DNA of 64,000 nucleotides from Agrypnia vestita (Eukaryota; Arthropoda; Insecta; Trichoptera; Phryganeidae): the NCBI GenBank assembly GCA_016648135.1, contig JADDOH010010108.1, positions 1 through 64,000 on the forward strand, given 5' to 3'. Position 1 is the first letter of the stretch; each line of letters opens with the position of its first letter. Positions 53,473 to 63,815 of this stretch are shown in pieces. The position numbers and the translations under genes are program-made. The notes under the pieces were generated by a model. That model made no database searches, was not told the DNA's origin, and worked only from the letters and a program-made list of their open reading frames with translations.

Positions 53473-54156
53473 TCCCATTTATAATAATTTCATTGTCTGT
53501 CCGTCTGTCTGCCCCCGTAATTATTGTGTAACGCCCGTAACTTCATTATCGTAAAAAAATATTACCTTTTTTTCCTTCTTTATAGTAATTTTTGTTAACT
53601 TGTCTTTATATATATATATGTATATATATATATATAATCCGAAATTAATTTAATTTTTCAGTTTTATTATTTGATATTTGTGTGTTTCTCTTAATTTCAT
53701 TTATTTATTTCTTAATAAATATTACGGAACTCGCTTCCATAAATAAATGAAAAATATAAATAACATATATACTTTATTTGCAGTTTAGCAAAGAATACTA
53801 ACATTATTCGGAAATCGACTAGCGGGAAGACGTCAAAGCTTCGTTTGATATTCTCGCAACAATCGATTACTCTCCGAATAAAAATGGAATAATATAAATA
53901 AGTGAATTAATAATTCAAAGAGAAACATATAACTATCAAATATTGACGACTTATTAAGTAGCTGGGATAGTGAAATTGGTATCACGTTGTCCGCGTAAGA
54001 CAAAGGTTCGTGGTTCGAATCCAGGTTCCAGCATTTAATTTTTCAGTTTTATTATTTGATGTTTGTGTGTTTCTCTTAATTTCATTTATTTATTTCTTAA
54101 TGAATAAATAAATACTTGTTCATTCAGTATCGTCATTTTTGACGGGTTACAGCTAA
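53473..54156 (+). mobile_element. mini-Helitron C with internal insertion
   Basis: Starts TCCCATTTATAATAATTTC after an A and ends with hairpin CGTCA-TTTT-TGACG (54131-54144), then GGTTACAG and CTAA. The CTRR rule is satisfied. Compared with 36194-36603 it carries extra sequence: a 70-bp segment (TTTTTCAGTTTTATTATTTG..) occurs at 53657-53722 and again at 54038-54105, with a tRNA-like gene between. Confidence 0.7.
53961..54033 (+). tRNA. tRNA-like gene, anticodon loop CGCGTAA
   Basis: 73 nt folding as a cloverleaf: acceptor GCTGGGA/TTCCAGC (one G-U), D stem GTGA/TCAC, anticodon stem TTGTC/GACAA, loop CGCGTAA (anticodon CGT, Thr, if real), variable loop AGGTT, T stem CGTGG/CCAGG with one G-G mismatch around TTCGAAT, discriminator A. 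A box TAGTGAAATTGG and B box GGTTCGAATCC are intact, and TTTTT follows at 54038-54042 as a possible pol III terminator. Against a working tRNA: position 33 is G in place of the near-universal T, and the gene sits inside a mobile element. A SINE head is the alternative. Confidence 0.5.
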
Positions 54157-54159
54157 AAT

Positions 54160-55690
54160 TTAATATATACTTTGTTAAGTGCCAATACATATACAATAAA
54201 GACGCACTTGCTTAAAAAATCATATAAAAACCTATAGAATCAGATCGTTACAACACTGCCTAATGTTTCCCACTCCTAGTATGCTCTCCGCGAAAATACC
54301 TGATTCTTTCTGGCACTCCCAACTATTATAGCTTTAAATGTTAATTCCATTATTTGCATGTTATCAAGTGAATAAGTAATAGTAAATAAGTGTTTTTAGC
54401 TAGCTAGTTTTTTGTATAAAGCGCCCTTAAGGTGAGTACTCACGAAAATGGCGCTATACACATGATCTAACTTTTATTATTATTATTAATACAAGAATCA
54501 TCTCATTGTTAAAAATCACCAATTGCCTACCTAAATTTATGCTCCCGGCTAACCTTTTAATAAAAAATATAAATGAAATAAGTGTGTAGATAGTGTGTAG
54601 TGCAGACTCGCATTCCTTAACTCTCAAAGATCCTGTTTTTTGTCAATGTCACCGTCAAAACTTGGTTATGTCAAATTTATACGCAAGAAGGAGTGAATTT
54701 TTCCACGTCGTAGGACCAGCTACGCAACAGTCAACCCCGATATTTCACCTTGTTGATTCAATACATCCCTTTTCCAGATGACAGAGCAAACCTTTCACAC
54801 ACCCTCTACCTGGCAGACGGATTAGGGCTGTCTAAATCAAGTTGTCGTTTTTGTGAGACACTTAAAAAAATACAATTGTGTAAGGCTTTTTTTATATCCC
54901 TTGTATTACGTTCGCCGCCGGTCTTGATCGATTTCTTGTGAAAAAATCTTGGAGGTGAAAATTAACCCACTTCCCGTTATCCAATGGGGCTGATATTTTG
55001 CACATCGACTTGATGTCGATGATATTTCATTTTTATTTTATTACATTTGGGTCCACACATACACAGATGCACACAAAAAATGACGCCTAACAAACCATAA
55101 TCTCATAAAAACTTCATTAAAGTAGCCTTTTTGGAGCGCCAAAAATAAAATCCTGCCTAAAGAAAAAAAATTCGACTTATAGTTTTGACAGAAATGTACC
55201 TGTGGAGTTTCGTGGACCGGTTCAGTTATTCTGTTACACTTTGTGTTATCGTTCCCAGTCTTTTTTGGCACGACAACCAATAACGCGTCAGCATTTTAAA
55301 TATTTTTTTAAATAATTAAACTGATTTTGAAAAATTAATGAATGATTATTATATTTTCATCAGGAATACGTCTCTCTGCCGAATTTCAGAACGATTGTTG
55401 GTCAGGCAGAGGTTCAAATATTGATTAAAAGATTTCTCGCTGACTGTGAGTGAATATTAATAAAAAAAATGTAAAATAGCCTATAGTTTGGAGGGCAGCA
55501 GTAAAAAAAATATACATAAATTCTTGCTCCAGAGAAAAAAGGTCTGAACGAGGGTTATATATATCTGGACGTAAAACTAATTATTTTCCTACGTGGGAGG
55601 CTATTTATTCGTTTATATAAAAGATCTTATTACTCTGCCGCTGACAGGTCAAGTATTTTTTTAATAGAATTTCAGCCGTTGGAGTCATAA
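54160..55690. other. no recognisable gene
   Basis: Frames of 60-79 codons (54593-54941, 55041-55280) have no motif. The stretch 55355-55430 resembles 27645-27730 and may be a LINE 3' UTR piece. Confidence 0.45.
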
Positions 55691-55696
55691 AATATA

Positions 55697-56167
55697 CAGA
55701 ATGTAACAGAGCTAGTCCACAATACTTTACTGGCGGATTCCTGTCTTGATTATGAGTCGAAAATGTTCAAACAACCATGACCAAGTTAAGGAGATATGCG
55801 ACATCAATATTTACATTTTTTTTTCAATATTTCTGACTTATTTTTTTCAAAACGTCGGACTATCATTACAGTAACTTATATGTAATATGAAAAAGCCATT
55901 CCCTTTAATACAAGTCAAATAAAATGATAAAGACCTTCCGGTTCCAATTGGATTTTTTTCTGGATTTTTTATTATTTTATTTGAGTTGTATTATAACAAA
56001 TTAATTTTTCGTAATCGATATAAGTTACTGTAATGATACTTCACCGTTTTGTAAAAAATAAGTCAGAAATATTGAAAAAACTTTTCAACAACAAGGAACA
56101 TTTTGTACTCGTAATCAAGGTAGGAATCCACATGTAAAGTATTGTGGATTAGCTCTGTTACACCCTG
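55697..56167. mobile_element. TA-flanked foldback element F3
   Basis: 471 bp from CAGAATGTAACAGAGCTAGTC to ..GATTAGCTCTGTTACACCCTG, flanked by TA (55695-55696 and 56168-56169). Inverted arms as in F1, F2 and F4. Confidence 0.85.
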
Positions 56168-56209
56168 TATTTATCTGGTTTACATGGCAATCAGAATAAA
56201 AATAATTAA

Positions 56210-56381
56210 GATAAATTATATAAGTCTCGCAGAGACGAAGCTAATTATATTAGAGACGTGTATGAAGTCTCTTATACAATGGCCCAGGAAAATATAATGG
56301 GCTATCGCATAAGAGACTACCTAACATACACGTTTTACTCATATAAATAGCTTCGTCTCTGTGGGACTTCTATAATTTATC
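56210..56381. mobile_element. hAT-type MITE with exact 8-bp duplication
   Basis: 172 bp from GATAAATTATATAAGTCTCG to ..CTTCTATAATTTATC. Flanks are ATAATTAA on both sides (56202-56209 and 56382-56389). The arms CGCAGAGACGAAGCT/AGCTTCGTCTCTGTG pair. Non-coding. Confidence 0.8.
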
Positions 56382-56411
56382 ATAATTAAATAATAATCGC
56401 GCAGTGGACAA

Positions 56412-56620
56412 ATCCAGTAACCCGCGAGCGGCCTGGTGCCGTATTTATACCCTTGTATCGAGGTACTTTGTACTTTCTGGCGCTTTCTAGTGTTTAGGAG
56501 ACGATTCTCGTGGCTTCTAGATTCTTGTAGAATATTTCAGATGCTTCTCGAAAGCCATAGAACATCGTAGATATTTCTCGATCCTTCGATTGTGTTGTGA
56601 CCAGTGACGAGAGTGCGTAA
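56412..56620 (-). promoter_or_regulatory. decayed heat-shock-promoter-like segment
   Basis: On the minus strand a TATAAATA box (56449-56442) lies about 65 bp downstream of a run of GAA/TTC-like triplets in 5-bp register (plus-strand reading TTC, GTG, TTC, GAT, TTG, GAA, TTT between about 56504 and 56536), with TTCTCGAAA nearby. Several triplets carry mismatches. The layout parallels 40260-40376. No hsp coding sequence follows. Confidence 0.3.
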
Positions 56621-56799
56621 TTCTTTTTAGCCTCGTAAACAATGTTGTCGTACACATGAATAATGGATACAGAACTAAATAAACCAAGCATTTCTAATCG
56701 CATTGTATAACTTTGATGAAAATATGTACAATCATTCCCCGCCACTCTCCCGGGCATCCCACCCACCTCCTGTCTGGATTAAATGGCAAAATTATATAT

Positions 56800-57060
56800 T
56801 TAGTTATTATTATTAATCGACGCCCTAGTGGGCTTTTACAATACATGAAAGTTTACAAGATTTTTATATACCTAATATAAAACACTGTAAATAATTTTTT
56901 TTTAAATTAATACGAATAAACATATCTGAGATAAAAGGAATGCAGCAAAATAAATGTAGCAATGTAAAAACAATATAAAATAAACAGTATAAAATAATTT
57001 AACAATATAAATGATCAATATATATGGGACTAAACAACATGAGGAACAAAACATAAATAA
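56800..57060 (-). mobile_element. LINE 3' end, inverted
   Basis: Minus strand reads TTGTAAAAGCCCACTAGGGCGTCG then (AATA/ATT)n, the LINE terminal signature seen at 3660, 7884 and 49275. The T-rich 3' UTR follows toward 57060. No coding part. Confidence 0.45.
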
Positions 57061-57675
57061 AATTTAGTCCATTAAAATGTAATTTATTCTATTGGTATAT
57101 AGTCCAAGTGTTTCTTTAATTCGGGTATGCTTTTACAACGAAAAATGTCTACAAAAATTTGTTTCCAATGCGATGCATGCGTGTTAATGGTGAATTTAAT
57201 GCAAAGATATTCCTGTGGGTCCCTACAAAGAACACTTCGTAATGTCTCGTTTGTCTCGGTGCATTATACGAGACCGTCTGAATCAGTTCAGAGCAGTCCA
57301 ACATACTTTTGACAATTTTTAATAGGAAGGAAATAATGGCATCTTCTGTTTCCCGGGCAACGTTGGGTACAGACTGCTAGTACATTTATATATAGTACAT
57401 TTATTTATATATCTGGTTTATATGGTAATCAGAATAAAATTAGTTCAGCCAGAGTCCTTCAATTACATGTTCTGATAAAAAAAAACGTCGAGTCTCGGAA
57501 TATCGTTATCTATGGTATTATTTTATCATTTATGTACCATGGCTTTTACACACGCCATTGGAGTGATAAGAGGCCAATTGGAGTGTGTAATGTAGCATAG
57601 GGGAAATCACTACTGATGAAGGAACGGACGATAGCAAGCCGTACCGTCGTTTCCCGGTAGAGCCGTTTGTAATTT
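57060..57675. other. no recognisable feature
   Basis: A 61-codon frame (57127-57312) has no motif. Confidence 0.45.
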
Positions 57676-57736
57676 ACTAGCTTACCCGCACGGCTTCGCA
57701 CGCGTAGACTTTTAGTACACTGTTTGGATCGTCATA

Positions 57737-57764
57737 CAACTTTCGCGGACCTTCTAGAACATTC
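57737..57764. promoter_or_regulatory. heat-shock-element array, two mismatches
   Basis: CAA 57737 (mismatch), TTC 57742, GGA 57747 (mismatch), TTC 57752, GAA 57757, TTC 57762: the inverse of the 9708-9735 array. A shorter perfect four-unit array (TTC, GAA, TTC, GAA) follows at about 57768-57785. Confidence 0.65.
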
Positions 57765-57843
57765 TCCTTCCAGAACTTTCAAGAAATGTGTCGAATTTAC
57801 AGGAACCTTCTAGACACACCGAAACATTCCGCCACTCTGTTTA

Positions 57844-57871
57844 GAACCTTATAGAACTTTCGGGAATTTTC
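57844..57871. promoter_or_regulatory. heat-shock-element array, six units, one mismatch
   Basis: GAA 57844, TTA 57849 (mismatch), GAA 57854, TTC 57859, GAA 57864, TTC 57869. Position equivalent to 9580-9607 and 26181-26208. Confidence 0.7.
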
Positions 57872-58173
57872 TATAGAACCTTCTCCTTCCAGAACTTTCT
57901 AGAGCAGGTTTTTCCGGAACCTTCTAGACTCACCGACATAGTCGGCGCGCCTATTTTGAAACAATCTGAAGCATTTGCGGCCTTCCCATAACAAAACAAT
58001 ATGCTAGAAAGCACATTTTCGTTACCCACCTCCACCCACGCACAGCCACCCCCACCAAACTCGCATATTTTTGATGTGACACCATGGGCTATCCACCACC
58101 ATAACCACTAGTGGGTGGTTGTGGCTGGTTATGGAGAAAACTTGGCGGATAGGGAAACACGGGTTTCTTTTTA

Positions 58174-58237
58174 TATATATATACAATATATATAATATAA
58201 TAATATAATATATATATAATATATAATATGATATATA
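58174..58237. repeat. TA microsatellite
   Basis: Imperfect (TA)n separating two inverted Helitron-like elements. Confidence 0.85.
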
Positions 58238-58599
58238 CTAGCTTACCCGCAAGGCTTTTATGTTACACAGATATATGAGATCGCTGACTTTTTTTTTAAA
58301 CTGCTTAAGTTCTACAACTTCTCTATAGAAAGTATTTAAATATCTCTTGCTGTTAAGGCAGCGTTCGTAAAAAACGTATCGCTCGACCATTTTTTCGTCG
58401 ACTTTAGTTGTAAAATAGGTCACCACGAAAATCCCTCTTATTTAAACGGGATTATATTATGACCTACGTCCACTCTCAAAGTCCATTTAAAATTTTGGTG
58501 AAATAATTTTGGAAATCGGATAAGTAGTTTCGGAGATTACCTCCTACATTCAAACTTACAAACTCACAAACGTTACCTCTTTATATTATATTCCTAAGA
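58238..58599 (-). mobile_element. Helitron-like element D, complete (362 bp)
   Basis: Minus strand begins TCTTAGGAATATAATATAAA after an A, includes GAGGTAATCTCCGAAACTAC (the familiar insect Helitron 5' region), and ends GCCTTGCGGGTAAG-CTAG followed by T. The A|TC...CTAG|T structure is intact. Central blocks (TTACGAACGCTGCCTTAAC, GTCGACGAAAAAATGG on the minus strand) match 31600-31840. No protein. Confidence 0.75.
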
Positions 58600-58756
58600 T
58601 AAACAACATGGATTCTTTTTTTTGTGTTTAGTTTGTAGAGCTCCATGTCTATTTTCAGTGAAATTTAAAATAAATATTATTATTAAATTCTGCATATTAA
58701 ATGTTATTTAAAGTGTGACAGCTGTTTCGGCTTGTAATGCCATCAAACAGTGAATA

Positions 58757-58766
58757 TATATATATA

Positions 58767-58808
<42 letters not shown>

Positions 58809-58815
58809 CTATATA
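58757..58815. repeat. TA microsatellite
   Basis: Mostly (TA)n with single interruptions. Confidence 0.9.
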
Positions 58816-58934
58816 TACACCACGTATAATCGACTTGTTTATAAGGTTTAAGTCACCCCTTCCCCTATGAGTAATTGTATGTTTTCGGTAAAGCCCTATA
58901 TTAAGATTATTTTTTCCTAGGCACTTACCATTAA

Positions 58935-60373
58935 GGCGGGACATACAATTTTCAAGCTGTCAAAAGCGGCGATATGCATCGATAGATCATGCTACTTCAA
59001 TACGAGATCGAGACATGAACAAACGTCATATCAGATAAACCTTGCACGAGCGTATTATTTACATGTCATGCAAGACAGAAAGGTTGCGAGGAAATGAGAC
59101 AATCGTACGGAGTACCGTCTTTTAAAATATGTGGGAACGAAAGTCATGCTCGCGCACTATTATTAGAATTTTAAATGTTTTAAGTTAGAATTTACAGAAG
59201 CGTATTTATAGTTCTCCAATAATTTTTGTGTTGTAAAAAAATAGTAAACATAAATTTTTCATATATCACTGTTTTTTAATTTAAAACTTATGTCGCATAA
59301 GCAGATTTAGATATTATTTTGACTTTCGACTGAAATGTCAAAACACCTGTGAATTAAACTTAATTCAAATATTTTTTTATCTAAAATAAACAAAAAACTA
59401 CTCCAACAATATGTATTGAATAAAAAGAAAATTAACAACCATTAATCTTTATTTTAATAATTATGTTGTAAATTAATATCTTACTGGACTTTATAATTAC
59501 AATGACATCTTCGCGAATATACCGCCGCCTGCAAGGTCACCAACGCATATGACAGACAATCTGACGCAAGTTCAATGTGAGTTTATCAGTAGAAAAGCAA
59601 AATAATATCAAACTAGTTAAAAAAAACCTTATTATCTGCGACGAATAGATTGCTTTCGAATATATAATATGGTATTATTTTGAACTAATGTCAAATTTGG
59701 CATAAAAACACGTTTTAAAGTGATTTTTTTATGAAAAAGTGTATGGACTACAGAGAAACGTCCGCCTCTCCCGCACGGCACGCGGCATCTGATTCAAAAC
59801 TGCGCTATTTCTTGACACATTTCACACTTTAGAATTTTTATTTTAAAATAATAATCAACGTATTTTTAATAAAAAGTGTAGCTTTTTAATAGTGAATGAA
59901 TACTCAAAGTGCGAATATAGATACAATATGTCGTTTAAAATCATATTTTTATATGAATAAACAATATTTGAAAAGCATCAAAATCGTAAAAATTTCTAGC
60001 ATGTTTAAAATATTATTACTTTTATTAATATTGAATATTTTTTAATATCCTACGTACAGATTCTAGATAATTAAGTAAACTTTATACGTATAAAAAAAAC
60101 ATATTGTGCTTACATACAAATTTTCAACGAACGAATCTTCGCCCGGGAACATTAAAAACGTTTTTTTTTGCCGCGGCCTGTGGATTAATACTTATATTTT
60201 TCTTATTTATTATAAATAATGTTCAGTTTATTACTTATAAGAACAAAGGTTCTATCTAAGTTATGGCCCTAAAAAATTGCAATCTATCATATAAATTCTG
60301 ATATAAATGAATAATAAAAACCCACATTTTCGTAAAAAACGCCGAAATATGCGTTCGCAGTGAATGTACCGCC
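58935..60373. mobile_element. TTAA-flanked element, piggyBac-like ends
   Basis: 1439 bp bounded by GGCGGGACATACA on the left and its near inverse (GGCGGTACATTCA) on the right, each preceded by TTAA (58931-58934 and 60374-60377). An exact TTAA duplication is characteristic of piggyBac-type insertion. The interior is AT-rich and non-coding, so the element would be non-autonomous. The ends are short (about 13 bp), so chance cannot be excluded. Confidence 0.5.
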
Positions 60374-60449
60374 TTAAAGATTCCCCGGTTTATAAAATTC
60401 TATACATGGTAGGTACATTCACTTAGGCCAACGTAAAATCGGTGACGTC

Positions 60450-60640
60450 GTGTCTCGTATCTTTTGATCCAATTAGAAAGATATGCAGAAACGTCAAATC
60501 AACGTTAAAATATTTTGGCTGCTACCGGAATTCGAACCAGATCACCTAGCTTTCCGGGCAGATAGGCCTCATCAGCCTGGTACCGTTAATATGTCGACCT
60601 TATCAGTAAGTCTAATTTATTACTTTATTAAATTATGAAT
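60450..60640 (-). mobile_element. SINE body A with tRNA-like module (copy 4)
   Basis: CAATTAGAAAGATATGCAGAAA, then a tRNA-like module on the minus strand (B box GGTTCGAATTCC, GGCTG/CAGCC end pairing, 60515-60583), then ATATGTCGACCTTAT. The module resembles neither copy 1 nor copy 2 in the anticodon region. Confidence 0.6.
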
Positions 60641-60689
60641 TTTTCGTTGATTTGATTTTTTTGCTTGTCTTTCTAACTAACTAACTTAC

Positions 60690-61165
60690 CATCACGCCGT
60701 TTCCCCGTGGGGGTAGGTAGAGAGGATAGAGCGCCAAACTCTTCTGTCCTGACATACAACTTTCGCTTCGTCTACATTCATACATCTTCGCATGCAAGCT
60801 CGACGGTTATTCATGCTTCTAACAGGACCATCTTCCAGTACCTGGTTAATCTGGTCATGACACGTCTTCCGTGGTCGCCCTCTCTTTCTGGCGCCGTCAA
60901 CACTTGCATCATATATCTTTCCTACCATTCTTTCCTCATTCATTCGCCAACATGCCCAAAACACCTGAGCGACCCTATTTTTATTCTATGTATTATGCTA
61001 CGATCAGCTTTACATTCATTCCTAATATCTTCATTCTTTACTCTATCATACATGGATTTACACACATACGCCTAAGGGACCTCATCTCCACTGCATTCAA
61101 TCTACTCTCGTTCCTCTTCTGCCAGCTCCAGGCTTCACTTCCATACTTCCATACTTTCTAATTGG
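60690..61165 (-). pseudogene. LINE A 3' end (RT C-terminus)
   Basis: Frame 60692-60964 reads FWACWRMNEERMVGKIYDAS, GRPRKTCHDQINQVLEDGPV, RSMNNRRACMRRCMNVDEAK and VVCQDRRVWRSI, ending near the stop at 60692. Best-preserved C-terminus of LINE A in the window. Upstream (60965-61165) the sequence continues the coding part in other frames. Plus-strand frames here are shadows. Confidence 0.8.
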
Positions 61166-61344
61166 TCAATAAATTTGGTTTTTAAATTTCACAGCACCTT
61201 GTTCTAAAAAATTGCAACTTCACAATAAGTATACTTATACGTTTGCTGGGGACTATTTTGAAGCGGAAAAACTTAATATTGGTGAATAAAAAAAGGTTTT
61301 TTGAGAAAAATTAAAATTCCGCGTGCCTTTTTTATCAATTCTCG

Positions 61345-61570
61345 AATTGAATGTACCTACCCCTCAGACACCCGGTGACAGATAGGGGTGGGTTGGCGGG
61401 TGGCCGCCACCTGGAAACAGCCCACTTATTTGTGTCTGAGGTTGTCTGTCAACACTGCCTTCCTCCCAAGAGGTTCACTTTCGATCCACCTCCGGGAGAG
61501 GGCGTGCTTGACAAACGCGACGAACGCGTAGAGCAGAGTTTATTAAAGTATCCGAGGGCTAAGTAAAGTT
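61345..61570. other. GC-rich patch with unassigned frame
   Basis: GC content rises sharply at 61355-61560. The plus frame 61351-61566 (71 codons; LFVSEVVCQHCLPPKRF, DPPPGEGVLDKRDERVEQ) is not recognised. It could be an old LINE or host exon fragment. Confidence 0.3.
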
Positions 61571-61711
61571 CATCATCAAAGTTTATATTAAATGTCTACC
61601 TTTATCGTGATCTCCATCTTCTTGTCCTTTTTATTTTGTTAAAACGATAAAAATGTTTAATTGAGTGTTACTTCTTTGAGCAGCATCCGTGTTTGCATTC
61701 TATTTTATATA

Positions 61712-62233
61712 CAGGGTTATTTGTAAAACATTAATAACCTCGCAAGACTGTATTCCTGCCTTGATTATGAGTCGAAAATGTTCAAGTTGTTATGACCTAA
61801 TATCAATAGTTAAGGAGATATGCGACATAAAAGTTTGCATTTTTTTTTTAATATTTCTGACTTAATTTTTGTAAAACGTTGGATTATCATTACAGTAACT
61901 TATATCGAATTTGAAAAATTCATTCCCTTAAATACAAGTCAAATAAAAAAACAAAAACCCTCGAACTCCAATTGGAATTTTTTCAGCTTTTTTATCATTT
62001 TACTTAACTTTTATTGAAACGAATGAATTTTTCGTAATCGATATGAGTTACTGTAATGATAGTCCAACGTTTTACAAAAAATAAGTCAGAAATATTGAAA
62101 AAAATATGCAAACTTTGACGTCGCATAACTCCTTAATTATTAATATTAGGTCATAAAAGCTTGAACATTTCGACTCATAATCAAGGCAGGAATATAGTCC
62201 TGCGAGGTTATTAATGTTCTCCAAATAACCCTG
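61712..62233. mobile_element. TA-flanked foldback element F4
   Basis: 522 bp from CAGGGTTATTTGTAAAAC to ..CTCCAAATAACCCTG, flanked by TA on both sides (61710-61711 and 62234-62235). Arms of about 250 bp are inverted copies at roughly 90% identity. The 122-codon minus frame 62072-62440 runs from this hairpin into flanking DNA and is not a gene. Confidence 0.88.
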
Positions 62234-62329
62234 TATAAACAAGTAAATAAAATATAATTTTAGATGCATTCGTAATCGACGTTTTAGCATAAAACACGTC
62301 GTGTAATATAAGGATACTGCATAAGTGAC

Positions 62330-62650
62330 GTTTGAGTTTAAAACAAATTTTCGAACGGCAAGTTCTTCATTATATTGAAAAACACATTGTGAAATTGCAA
62401 ATTTTTTTTCAGAAATAAGTTCTGTGCAATTTAAAACCAAATTTATTAATCAATTAGAGAGACATACAGAAAAATCAATTCAACGGAAAAATATTTGGCT
62501 GCTACCGGAATTCACGCTAAGTAATTTGTGCCAACCGTACCAGAAAAAGTGGATTACTCTAAAAATGGATAATATATGTTAATCAATTAATAAATGAGAC
62601 ACAGATAAGGTCGATATATCCACGGAAAGTAAGGAGGCTCAATGTTGGTA
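62330..62650 (-). mobile_element. SINE body A (copy 5)
   Basis: TTTCAGAAATAAGTTCTGTG, AAATTTATTAATCAATTAGAG, CATACAGAAAAATCAATTC, GGCTGCTACCGGAATTC (tRNA-like 3' part, then broken), TTAATCAATTAATAAATGAG, ATAAGGTCGATATAT. The tRNA-like module is truncated after the B-box region. Confidence 0.6.
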
Positions 62651-62654
62651 ATTT

Positions 62655-63250
62655 ATTTTGTTGTATCTACCTCCTTTTAACTTGGTGCCACTCATGTGGT
62701 GAACATTAAAAAATTGACATTGAAGAATGTTGAATCTATTCATTAATATTTTAATAAAACGACGAAATTCCTCGAAAAAAATACTAATTTAAAATAATCC
62801 ACGTCGTTTATTTTTTACTTTTATTTTTCAAGGTAGACGAGACAGAAAAATAAATTATGTTAATATTTCCTATTATTACTTGGTGTATTTTTTTCCACGG
62901 CAGTTAACAAAACTAATTTTCTATGAAAATTAAAATTTTAAATGAAAATTAAATAAATAAATAAAATGCTATCTAGTTTTATCATCGCTGTTATCATTTT
63001 TCATTATGAAAAATAAAAATGTACAAATGCTTGGAAATGAATTTTCCTAGAAAAAAAAACCACTTACCCTAAGAGATACGAACCCAATTATTATTATGTT
63101 TAGTCGATTTAACTTATTTATTTTAAATATTACGTTACATTAACCTCTCGGGAAAAAGAAAGTTGTAAAATTACTTCAGATAAGAACGCGAAACAAGCAT
63201 GAATATTATTGAAACAAAGCCTATTTGTGATACACGAATAAAAAAGGTTT
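62655..63250. other. no recognisable feature
   Basis: AT-rich; (AATA)n tract at about 62948-62968. Nothing supported. Confidence 0.5.
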
Positions 63251-63256
63251 TTCTTT

Positions 63257-63425
63257 TGTAAAGGGCCCTGCACACATTGGCCCAACCTCGGCAGAGCCAA
63301 CGTCTCGGCCAACCTCGCAAAATGGCGGACAGCGATTACACATTAGCCAACGTATCGGCCGACCTCGCTTTGGCTAGAGCGACAGGGGCGCACTGGCACT
63401 CTTGGGGGCCCTCGGCGAGAACTAG
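63257..63425. mobile_element. GC-rich MITE-like segment
   Basis: AGGGCCCTGCACACATTGGC on the left and a partly inverted GCGCACTGGCAC..GGGGGCCCT on the right. The interior is built from CGGCCAACCTCG/CGGCCGACCTCG words and is far more GC-rich than the surroundings. No duplication was identified. Confidence 0.4.
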
Positions 63426-63445
63426 TGAAGAGGCCCCTGCATTTT

Positions 63446-63815
63446 ATGGAGATGTGCAATATCAAAGTTTGCATTTCTTTATAATGTTGAACTATCATGA
63501 ACTATCATCATTACAGTAACTTGCGTAGATTAGGAAAAATTTATTCGCTTTAATATAAGTAGAATAAAATGATAAAAACCTTGCGAAAATTGGAAAAAGT
63601 TTTTTTTACAAGGTTTTTATCGTTTTATTTAAGTTTTATTGAAACAAATAAATTTTTCATAATCGATATAAGTTACTGTAATGATAGTTCAAATTTTTGC
63701 AAAAAATAAGTCAGAAATATTGAAAAAAAATGCAATCTTTGATACCGCATATCTCCATAACTATTGATGGTCATGATTGTTTGAACATTTAACATAGGCA
63801 GGAATCTATCGGCCA
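63446..63815. mobile_element. foldback F family, ends missing
   Basis: TATGGAGATGTGCAATATCA.. to ..GAACATTTAACATAGGCAGG contains both inner arms of the F family (CATTACAGTAACTT.., ..CGATATAAGTTACTGTAATG), but the CAGGGTGT termini are absent. Confidence 0.7.

Larger units (their letters stand above)
57677..58172 (-). mobile_element. Helitron-like element with heat-shock arrays (copy 3)
   Basis: Inverted copy of the unit at 9293 and 25879. Its 3' end (minus strand) is ..GCGAAGCCGTGCGGGTAAG-CTAG|T at 57677. Its 5' end AAAGAAACCCGTGTTTCCC abuts a (TA)n tract at 58174-58237. CACCC/GTGGG-rich and GAA/TTC-rich halves are preserved. Confidence 0.65.

Noticed and set aside
60707..61161. Plus-strand frames of 122 and 96 codons
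   Set aside because: They are antisense to the LINE A reverse-transcriptase C-terminus.
62072..62440. 122-codon minus-strand frame
   Set aside because: Runs out of the F4 hairpin arm into flanking DNA; the equivalent frame is broken in F1-F3.
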